Shown: positions 16,160-23,540 of the stretch, one piece after another | Layout: every line of letters begins with the position of its first letter | Numbering within the stretch: the stretch's first letter is position 1 | Assembly: GCA_937969415.1 (NCBI GenBank) | Contig: CALBWK010000234.1 | Coordinates: 1-37,262, forward strand | From: an uncultured Saprospiraceae bacterium | GTDB lineage: Bacteria; Bacteroidota; Bacteroidia; Chitinophagales; Saprospiraceae | Direction: 5' to 3' | DNA length: 37,262 nt | Position numbers and translations under genes: made by a program | Notes under the pieces: generated by a model | What the model was told of the DNA's origin: nothing | The model's database searches: none | The model's input: the letters and a program-made list of their open reading frames with translations, nothing else

Positions 16160-17347
16160 ATGTCTAGAACTACTCACACAAATCAAAAAGCGGAAGTCAA
16201 AGGGAAACCATCAACCTTAAAAACTATACATCGGAGCAAGGCGCCCCACACTAATTCCTTACCTTATATATCAGGTCATCAAAAACTTGAACACAGCCAA
16301 TCATTACGCCGTACACTGAAAGGTAACATAGAGAACTTCGTCGGGTATACACAAGTACCTTTAGGATTAGCTGGGCCCTTGCTCATCAACGGTGATTACG
16401 CAAAAGGCACCTATATGATACCACTTGCCACTACAGAAGGTGCACTGGTAGCTTCTTATAGTAGAGGTATGAAGGCAGCAAAGTTAGCAGGGGGCATCAA
16501 CACGATTTGTGTCAAAGACCAACTAGAAAGAGTACCTTATTTCGAATTTGCTTCGGCTAAGGCAGCCAGAGATTTTGGAAATTGGATAAAGCAACAAGAA
16601 CACGAATTTCAGCCTCTAGTTTCCAGTACAAGTAACTACTGTCTCTACAAATCTCTAAAAGTTATCCAAGAAGGCAGAGGTGTCCTACTTAAATTAAGCT
16701 TTACAACTGCAGATGCAGCAGGTCAGAATATGGTGACCCTCGCAACAGAAGCCATTTGCCAATATGCCCTCTCCCACTCCCCTGCACAACCTACCAACTG
16801 GTACATAGAGGGCAATCATTCTGGAGATAAAAAAGCGCAGTCGATGTCTCTGTCTCAAGCACGAGGTAAAAAGATTATCGCCGAAGTCACTCTGCCAAGG
16901 GCTGTAGTGAAAAAAATTCTGAAATCTACACCAGAAGCTATCTGCCAATATTATCTAACGGCTACGCTATCTAATCTGCAGACCGGAGCGATAGGCAACG
17001 TCGGCCACGTGGCCAATGCCCTCACCGCCATCTACTTAGCTTGCGGGCAGGACGTGGCTGGCGTCACAGAATCAGCAATCGGAATACTCCGAATGGAAAC
17101 AACTAAAGAAGGTGACCTCTATGCCGCGCTGACACTTCCAGCCCTCGTCGTAGGGACTGTTGGCGGCGGCACACATCTGCCCACTCAAGCAGAAGCCCTA
17201 CAACTCATAGACTGTTATGGTGCTGGAAAGGCGAGACAGTTTGCCGAGATCTGCTGCGCGACGGCTCTAGCGGGAGAGCTTTCTATTGCAGCAGCCATTG
17301 CAGAAAATCATTTTACAAGAGCACACAAAATTCTAGGAAGAAGATGA
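16160..17347 (+). CDS. HMG-CoA reductase
   Basis: Reduces HMG-CoA to mevalonate with a nicotinamide cofactor, feeding isoprenoid synthesis. The 395 residues cover only the catalytic domain, with no membrane anchor. Visible motifs are ENFVGYTQVPLGLAGPL, the catalytic glutamate E93 in ATTEGALVAS, a cofactor segment TADAAGQNM (D185), the catalytic lysine in GDKK (about 223-225), D298 in CGQDVA and the histidine H384 near the C-terminus. The motif order and spacing resemble the class I type more than the class II type, although DAAGQNM departs from the usual DAMGxNM. It is the first gene of the operon; its TGA overlaps the next ATG. No other mevalonate-pathway gene is in the window. Confidence 0.92.
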   Translation: MSRTTHTNQKAEVKGKPSTLKTIHRSKAPHTNSLPYISGHQKLEHSQSLRRTLKGNIENFVGYTQVPLGLAGPLLINGDYAKGTYMIPLATTEGALVASYSRGMKAAKLAGGINTICVKDQLERVPYFEFASAKAARDFGNWIKQQEHEFQPLVSSTSNYCLYKSLKVIQEGRGVLLKLSFTTADAAGQNMVTLATEAICQYALSHSPAQPTNWYIEGNHSGDKKAQSMSLSQARGKKIIAEVTLPRAVVKKILKSTPEAICQYYLTATLSNLQTGAIGNVGHVANALTAIYLACGQDVAGVTESAIGILRMETTKEGDLYAALTLPALVVGTVGGGTHLPTQAEALQLIDCYGAGKARQFAEICCATALAGELSIAAAIAENHFTRAHKILGRR

Positions 17348-18282
17348 ACAGCATAGAGAACAACAGAGCCTTACCTATCAGGCTATTTATTTACATGCAG
17401 GAGAGATTTCCGCTGATGAGTCACGGATTGCTCATCACGGCCTTCACTTTTTCTGCTATCTCCTATTCTAGATTGAGCAGAGGATTGATTGGCTTTATTG
17501 TCGTAGAAGATTTTCTAATAGGGCTTTTCAATGGATTAGTTTTCTTTCTCCTATTGAGAATCTGCGACGAGTTCAAGGACCAAAAAGAGGATAAACTGTA
17601 TAGGGCTTATCTTCCAGTACCGAGAGGCCTTGTGAGTTTGCCAGAATTAAAAAACCTTGGACTAGCCATAGGTATTTTACAACTTCTGAGCATCATCCTA
17701 TTCCAACCACAGATGTTGGGCTTGTACTTTATTGTTGTGGGATACTTGTTCTTAATGACCAAGGAATTCTATGTGCCCGACTGGCTTAAGCAACAACCTC
17801 TTATCTATGCGCTCTCCCATATGATGATCATACCACTCATCGACCTCTACTCTAGTGGACTAGATTGGAAAATGGAAGGCAGCCTAATGCATTCTGAAAT
17901 GTTATGGTTCATGCTGGTCTCCTATTTCAACGGATTGGTTATAGAAATAGGAAGAAAAATAAAAGCACCAGATGCCGAAGAAACTGGCGTCAACTCTTAT
18001 ACAAAACTATATGGCACTCAGCGTGCGGCAATTATATGGGTGGCCGTTCTGACGCTGACGCTTCTTACAGCCCTCATGGCTATAAACAAAATTCAAATTG
18101 GCAGCTCCGCGTCAATTTTCTTACTCGGCATCTACTCATTGACTTTACTGCCGGGGGTAGCCTTCATCATAAAGCCGACAATCAAAAAAGGAAAGCTACT
18201 AGAAAAAATATCAGGCGTATGGACCATCTCTATGTATCTCATCCTCGGCGCCTTTCCTATGCTTAACAACTTAATCGCTTAA
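17344..18282 (+). CDS. UbiA-family prenyltransferase-like membrane protein
   Basis: A 312-residue protein with about eight or nine membrane helices. The first aspartate-rich motif of UbiA enzymes appears as CDEFKDQKED (D75, D79, D83), followed by YRAYLPVPRGLVSLPEL, typical of the family. The second motif, normally DxxxD, is replaced by EIGRKIKAPDAEETGVNSY (E201, D210, E212, E213). UbiA enzymes move a prenyl group from a prenyl diphosphate to an aromatic ring or other acceptor. The altered second motif suggests a distinct acceptor or chemistry. It overlaps the HMG-CoA reductase gene by 4 bp and the next gene starts 2 bp after its stop. Confidence 0.8.
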   Translation: MNSIENNRALPIRLFIYMQERFPLMSHGLLITAFTFSAISYSRLSRGLIGFIVVEDFLIGLFNGLVFFLLLRICDEFKDQKEDKLYRAYLPVPRGLVSLPELKNLGLAIGILQLLSIILFQPQMLGLYFIVVGYLFLMTKEFYVPDWLKQQPLIYALSHMMIIPLIDLYSSGLDWKMEGSLMHSEMLWFMLVSYFNGLVIEIGRKIKAPDAEETGVNSYTKLYGTQRAAIIWVAVLTLTLLTALMAINKIQIGSSASIFLLGIYSLTLLPGVAFIIKPTIKKGKLLEKISGVWTISMYLILGAFPMLNNLIA

Positions 18283-18284
18283 TT

Positions 18285-20852
18285 ATGAAAATTATCACAA
18301 AACCAAATAAGGCAACTCTAGAGATTGGTGGTAAGGCTAACAACTTATTACTCCTAGAGCAGATGAATTTACATGTACCACAGTGGGTTGTTATTCCCAG
18401 TACCGTTCTCGACAACTTGACACAAAATTTGACTCAAGATATGTGGGTAGAGGGTATTGATCAGCTCGACTTGCCGCACTCCCTATTTAGCGAGATGCAT
18501 ACCTACTTTGGCAAGAAGTATAAAGAGCTCTCCTATGCAGTCCGATCTTCAGCTATAGGAGAAGATGGGCAAGAGCATTCGTTTGCAGGATTGTACACTA
18601 CAAAACTTAATGTGCCTTTTGATGGCTTAACTAATGCTGTGAAAGCCGTATGGAAATCCACAAGAACCGATCACCTAATGGCTTACAAAAAACAAAAAGG
18701 GCTAGCACCAGACAGCGGGATAGCCGTCATTATCCAAGAGATGGTTCCAGCTGAGGTGTCAGGAGTAGCCTTTGGGCAAGACCCATTGACAGGAGACACA
18801 ACTAAAAAAGTCATCTCCTCTGTTTTTGGCCTGGGCGAAGGACTTGTCTCAGGAGAGCTCAAAGCGGATAACTACCATATCACCGAATCAAACATAGAAA
18901 CACAACTTGCCAAAAAGGAAGAGGTCATAAGAGCTTCTCAAAATAAAGACGGCCTTACTAAAGAAAAAATAGAACCTGAACTAGAAAACCAAAGCAGCCT
19001 TAATCAAGAACAGGTTTTAGACTTAGAAGCGTTATTACATAAATTAAATGAGAAAACAGGTGTACCTCAAGATGTAGAATTTGCTTATCACAAAGAGCAG
19101 CTTTACGTGCTACAAACTAGACCCATTACTTCTAGTGCTCAACCAGAAGTCCAAGAGTCAATCCTTTGGGACAATAGTAATATCATTGAATCTTACCCTG
19201 GAGTTACGACACCAATGACCTTTTCATTTATCAAGAAAATGTACTCTGTCGTATACCAGCAATTGTTAATGATAATGGGAGTCAACTCAAAACAAATCCA
19301 AGATCATAGTGCTGTCTTCGACAACACACTGGGTCTTATTCGCGGAAGAGTTTATTACAACCTAATCTCTTGGCACAAAATGCTAGCGATGATACCTGGC
19401 TATTCTATAAATGCCGACTTCATGGACAATATGATGGGAGTCAAAGAAAAATACAGTTTATCTGAGACTTTTAAAATGAACAAACTTGAAGCTTGCTTTA
19501 GAACGATATGGGTACTCATTAAGATGATTGGCCTACATATCAACTTGCCACGACAAAGAAAGCTGTTCAAGGCTAGTCTTGATAAAAAAATAGAAGACTA
19601 CGGCAATCTGAGTTATGACACGATGAGCACCAATGAAATTATAGATCAATATAAAATATTTGAAAAGACGTTACTCCAAGAGTGGAAAGCACCTCTTGTC
19701 AATGACTTCTTTTCGATGATCTGGTTTGGCCTACTCAAAAAGCAAACTGCTCAATACTTTCCACAGGAAGCCAATATTCACAACGACCTGCTTTGTAGCT
19801 CTGAGGATATTATTTCAGTCCAACCTATTATTAGGACTATAGCACTTGCTGCAAATATAAAATCAGACAAAGACGCTTATGCTTTATTTACTAATCAATC
19901 TTCAGTAGAAATCTGGGAGATACTGAAGGGAGGTGCCTATAAAAAAATAAAGTCCGAACTAGACACTTATCTAAAAGACTTCGGGGAGCGCTGTATGGGT
20001 GAACTCAAACTGGAAACCATTTCTTATGGCCAAGATCCAACTCTTTTTATACAGATATTAAAGAACCACCTTGCATCTGATCTAACAACAGCAACACAGA
20101 ATAGCGCTAATAATACAATAAGAACAACTGCAGAGAAAAAGGTAGCGACCACTTTTAAAAACAAGCCTTCCAAGAAATGGTGGTTCAACAAAGTACTCAA
20201 CAAAGCTCGTGACCTAGTGAGCAATCGAGAAAATCTTAGATATGAAAGGACAAGAGCTTACGGCATTGTTAGAAAGATGCTCACTGCCATCGGCCATCAA
20301 ATGGTGCAAGACAAAAAACTTAAGTACTCTAGAGATATTTTTTATCTGGAACTAAAAGAGTTATTACAACTGGATAGCTACAACGATCAAGAGTTGGCAA
20401 AATTAGTTAACCAACGCAAAAGCGCTTTTGCGGCCTACAAGACACAGCCCGACCCGCAGGACAGATTTTACACTGAAGGGTACAACTATAGCGATGCTGC
20501 CATCTACTCTAGTGAAAATATGGAAGCGATAACTGGAGACTTACAAGGAATAGGTTGTTGTCCTGGTCAACTCAAAGCTAAAGTCCAAGTCATCAAAGAC
20601 CCATCAGAAATAGAGTCTCTAAATGGAGACATCTTGGTCACCAGAAGTACGGATCCAGGATGGGTCACTTTATTCCCTTCAGCATCAGCTGTCATTGTGG
20701 AGAAAGGCAGCCTTCTCTCACACTCAGCTATTGTCTGTAGAGAGATGGGCATCCCCTGTATCGTTAGCGTAGACAACTTACTGAGAACACTTAAGACTGG
20801 AGACGAGATAATTATGGACGGAAGCACAGGCACCATTCAACTAACTTCTTAA
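18285..20852 (+). CDS. PEP-synthase-like ATP-dependent dikinase (rifampin-phosphotransferase type)
   Basis: An 855-residue enzyme with an N-terminal PPDK/PEP-synthase ATP-grasp domain (about 1-290: EIGGKANNLLLLEQM, AVRSSAIGEDGQEHSFAG, DVEFAYHKEQLYVLQTRPIT). A long middle domain (about 300-750) follows, then a C-terminal swivelling phosphohistidine domain with H813 in GSLLSHSAIVCREMGIP. The C-terminal PEP-binding barrel of true PEP synthase is absent. The same architecture and length occur in rifampin phosphotransferase (ATP plus substrate to AMP, phosphate and phosphorylated substrate). The divergent middle domain would set the substrate, here unknown. Automatic annotation as 'PEP synthase' would mislead. 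Confidence 0.85.
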   Translation: MKIITKPNKATLEIGGKANNLLLLEQMNLHVPQWVVIPSTVLDNLTQNLTQDMWVEGIDQLDLPHSLFSEMHTYFGKKYKELSYAVRSSAIGEDGQEHSFAGLYTTKLNVPFDGLTNAVKAVWKSTRTDHLMAYKKQKGLAPDSGIAVIIQEMVPAEVSGVAFGQDPLTGDTTKKVISSVFGLGEGLVSGELKADNYHITESNIETQLAKKEEVIRASQNKDGLTKEKIEPELENQSSLNQEQVLDLEALLHKLNEKTGVPQDVEFAYHKEQLYVLQTRPITSSAQPEVQESILWDNSNIIESYPGVTTPMTFSFIKKMYSVVYQQLLMIMGVNSKQIQDHSAVFDNTLGLIRGRVYYNLISWHKMLAMIPGYSINADFMDNMMGVKEKYSLSETFKMNKLEACFRTIWVLIKMIGLHINLPRQRKLFKASLDKKIEDYGNLSYDTMSTNEIIDQYKIFEKTLLQEWKAPLVNDFFSMIWFGLLKKQTAQYFPQEANIHNDLLCSSEDIISVQPIIRTIALAANIKSDKDAYALFTNQSSVEIWEILKGGAYKKIKSELDTYLKDFGERCMGELKLETISYGQDPTLFIQILKNHLASDLTTATQNSANNTIRTTAEKKVATTFKNKPSKKWWFNKVLNKARDLVSNRENLRYERTRAYGIVRKMLTAIGHQMVQDKKLKYSRDIFYLELKELLQLDSYNDQELAKLVNQRKSAFAAYKTQPDPQDRFYTEGYNYSDAAIYSSENMEAITGDLQGIGCCPGQLKAKVQVIKDPSEIESLNGDILVTRSTDPGWVTLFPSASAVIVEKGSLLSHSAIVCREMGIPCIVSVDNLLRTLKTGDEIIMDGSTGTIQLTS

Positions 20853-20861
20853 AATTAAAAT

Positions 20862-21932
20862 ATGTCACATCTAAATAATATTAATAACGACTACCTCAGA
20901 TATACTAATTGCTGGGAAGACGCAGACCTACTCTTAGATGCCCTACAGATAAATCAAGGTGATCGTGTCTTGTCTATAGGCTCTGCTGGCGACAATTGTT
21001 TTTCTCTCCTTTGTGAGGCTCCTGATCTTGTTGTTGCCGTAGATGTCAATCAAGCACAATTAGCTCTTATAGAATTAAAGAAAGCTGCAATAAAACACCT
21101 AGATCACTCATCCTTTTTGGAGCTACTTGGTTTTTCTCCTTCAAAAAGAAGAGATGCGTTGTTTCAACTTATAATGCCAGAATTATCACCTAAGACTAGG
21201 ATGTTCTGGCAGGATAATACTGAGTTAATAGAACAAGGGCTGATTCATCAAGGAAAATTTGAAAAATATTTTGAGCTGTACAGAAATAAGGTATTGCCCC
21301 TAATTCACAGCTCAAATGTGATAGACACTTTATTTGAATCAAAAAGCTCCAGCTCACAAAAGGGATTTTACTCAAGAAAATGGAACAACCTCAGGTGGAG
21401 AGGATTATTCAAAATTTTCTTTTCAAAATTTATAATGGGTCGCCTAGGAAGAGACCCTCAATTTCTAACGGAAGTAGAGCTACCTGTAGGTGACTTCATA
21501 TACAACCAAGCCGCCAACCACTTATCCTCTAAATCGTGTCAGCAAAACTTCTTCCTTGACTACATCCTACGTGGATCTTTCAATATTAGATTACCACATT
21601 ATGCCAGAGAAGAAAATTTTTATAAGATAAAATCCAACATTGACAAATTGGAAATAAGACTAGGCTATGCTCAAGAAATCGCAGAAGAATATAAGGGTCT
21701 TAACAAATTCAACCTATCCAACATCTTCGAGTACATGAGCAAAGAAGTATTCCAATCAGTTGTGACTAAATTGGCATCCTTAACTAAGAAAGAATCTCGA
21801 TTTGCTTATTGGAACCTCATGGTACCCAGGGAATTAAGCTCTGCAGTCAACTCACTAGAAAAAGTCAATTTCAATTACACTAACGACAATGGCTTTTTCT
21901 ACTCTTCATTCAACTTAAATATTAAGTTATGA
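20862..21932 (+). CDS. BtaA-like (DUF3419) aminocarboxypropyl transferase
   Basis: A 356-residue protein of the DUF3419 family, whose characterised member BtaA transfers the 3-amino-3-carboxypropyl group of S-adenosylmethionine to diacylglycerol in betaine-lipid synthesis. The diagnostic start YTNCWEDADLLLDAL, then GDRVLSIGSAGDN (SAM-binding loop) and VVAVDVNQAQLALIELK are all present. A basic, aromatic middle part (about 165-200) could face the membrane. The partner methyltransferase BtaB is not in the window, so the product may keep a free amino group. The gene is 9 bp after the dikinase and overlaps the next gene by 4 bp. Confidence 0.85.
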   Translation: MSHLNNINNDYLRYTNCWEDADLLLDALQINQGDRVLSIGSAGDNCFSLLCEAPDLVVAVDVNQAQLALIELKKAAIKHLDHSSFLELLGFSPSKRRDALFQLIMPELSPKTRMFWQDNTELIEQGLIHQGKFEKYFELYRNKVLPLIHSSNVIDTLFESKSSSSQKGFYSRKWNNLRWRGLFKIFFSKFIMGRLGRDPQFLTEVELPVGDFIYNQAANHLSSKSCQQNFFLDYILRGSFNIRLPHYAREENFYKIKSNIDKLEIRLGYAQEIAEEYKGLNKFNLSNIFEYMSKEVFQSVVTKLASLTKKESRFAYWNLMVPRELSSAVNSLEKVNFNYTNDNGFFYSSFNLNIKL

Positions 21933-22603
21933 TAAACCCACTAATGGTTTTACTAGGCTTAGCAGTAGCCTATATAGTAATCTTCGGAATCGCTGAAACA
22001 CTATATGGCAAGTATCATATTAGCGCAGAGCATACGCGTAAACTTGTACATCTGGGATCGGGCCTTTTGGCGTTGTGCTTTCCCATACTTTTTGTAAGCT
22101 ATGTGCCAGTTATGAAATTATGTGGTAGCTTTTTAGCTTTACTTTTATTGAGCAAGCAGTATGGATTTCTTAAGTCCATCAATGCGGTCAAAAGAAAAAC
22201 CAGAGGTGCAGAGCTGTTTCCCATTACTGTGTTCACTTGCTTTGTTGCCCAAGCTACAGAAGGAGATAGTAGCTACTACTATTTACCTCTACTCATCTTA
22301 GCGCTTGCTGATCCCATAGCTGCATACTTTGGAAAAAAATGGCCTCTAGGCGCATACGTCATTAATGGTCATAAGAAAACTGTGACAGGATCATTAGCCT
22401 TCTTTGCAACTTCATTATTCATATGCCTAACTTTCTATCATACTAATGAAGTATCCTTTGATTCTATCCTTGTACTGGCTTTTCTTATTGCCACCGCATC
22501 CACAATCTCAGAAGGACTGGTCAAAAATGGATATGACAACATCAGCATTCCTTTGTCAGTTTTATTCATTCTTCATCTCAGCAAAACGGCACCGCTATGT
22601 TAG
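21929..22603 (+). CDS. Phytol/dolichol-kinase-like membrane protein
   Basis: A 224-residue protein with about seven membrane helices. It matches the CTP-dependent polyprenol-kinase / phosphatidate-cytidylyltransferase-like family. Landmarks are HTRKLVHLGSG (about 35-45), RGAELFPI, LADPIAAYFGKKWPLG, GHKKTVTGSLAFF and SEGLVKNGYDNISIPL. Plant VTE5 (phytol kinase) and SEC59 (dolichol kinase) share this pattern. A prenol kinase role fits the HMG-CoA reductase and UbiA context, but a cytidylyltransferase activity cannot be excluded. It overlaps the upstream gene by 4 bp and the downstream gene by 7 bp. Confidence 0.8.
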   Translation: MINPLMVLLGLAVAYIVIFGIAETLYGKYHISAEHTRKLVHLGSGLLALCFPILFVSYVPVMKLCGSFLALLLLSKQYGFLKSINAVKRKTRGAELFPITVFTCFVAQATEGDSSYYYLPLLILALADPIAAYFGKKWPLGAYVINGHKKTVTGSLAFFATSLFICLTFYHTNEVSFDSILVLAFLIATASTISEGLVKNGYDNISIPLSVLFILHLSKTAPLC

Positions 22604-23538
22604 CGACACAATTTGTACTACTCTCAAGCATAAGGCTAGAAAACAAAAACAGGCATTATCTTTCTACCTACACACTTCAAGACACATCTGGTATCAAAGG
22701 AGGATTTTCTCTCTATTATAATCCTCAACTCCAATACGAGAATCATGAGGTCATCTGTGTTGGTGATTATTTCTGCGTAGATGACAACACGGTTGCCAAG
22801 CGGCTTAATAAACTAATGGAGACAAAATGTAAAGAACTAGGATACACCTACATACTGGGACCAATGAATGGATCTACCTGGGAATCTTATAGATTCAGCA
22901 TCGAATCAAATCAACAAACATTTGGTCTCGATCAAGCGCAACCGCACTACTACAACAAACAGTTCAGAGCTAATGGGTTTGAGCCAATAGGTGAATACTG
23001 CAGCAGTATAGACACCACACTTAAGCCGCGCTCTACTCAGATAACAGAAACATATTGGAAAAAGAGAGACATTACTATAAGGGGGATACGAATATCTAAA
23101 CTTGAAGAAGAGCTAAAAAACATAGCAATTCTAACCAATGAAGCCTTCCAAGACAATTTTCTCTTTACAGTTTTAAAGCCAGATCAATTTGCTAGAAAAT
23201 ATCTACAACTAAAACACTTCATAGACCCCAGATATGTCACAATCGCAGAAGGCCCTCAAGGAGAAACACTTGCCTACCTCTTTGCCTATCTAGACCCACT
23301 AGACAATTCAAGACAAACACTTGTTATCAAAACTGTAGCTGTTAGTAGTGCTTCTAATTGCAGAGGTCTTGGCAGCTATCTAGTGGGCCAAGCCATAGCG
23401 ACAGCTAAAGAGAGTGGCGTCAAAAAAATCATCCACGCCTTTATGCACAAGAACAACATCTCTCTCAACATATCCAAACACTCTGGCCAACCCTACAAAG
23501 CGTATGCTTTGTACGGGAAACTTCTAAAATCTACTTAA
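22597..23538 (+). CDS. GNAT-family acyltransferase
   Basis: A 313-residue protein with a C-terminal GNAT fold (about 165-313): TLVIKTVAVSSASNCRGLGS forms the acyl-CoA-binding strand and loop, followed by a helix with IATAKESGVKKIIHAF. The N-terminal half (GPMNGSTWESYRF near 95, then QPHYYNKQFRANGFEPIGEY) resembles a degenerate second GNAT-like half seen in some two-domain members. It would transfer an acyl group to an amine; in this operon a plausible target is the amino group added by the BtaA-like protein. Its start codon lies inside the preceding gene. Confidence 0.75.
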   Translation: MLATQFVLLSSIRLENKNRHYLSTYTLQDTSGIKGGFSLYYNPQLQYENHEVICVGDYFCVDDNTVAKRLNKLMETKCKELGYTYILGPMNGSTWESYRFSIESNQQTFGLDQAQPHYYNKQFRANGFEPIGEYCSSIDTTLKPRSTQITETYWKKRDITIRGIRISKLEEELKNIAILTNEAFQDNFLFTVLKPDQFARKYLQLKHFIDPRYVTIAEGPQGETLAYLFAYLDPLDNSRQTLVIKTVAVSSASNCRGLGSYLVGQAIATAKESGVKKIIHAFMHKNNISLNISKHSGQPYKAYALYGKLLKST

Positions 23539-23540
23539 AG

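Noticed and set aside
18285-20852. Ordinary phosphoenolpyruvate synthase
   Set aside because: The PEP-binding C-terminal barrel is missing and the domain order is that of rifampin-phosphotransferase-like enzymes.
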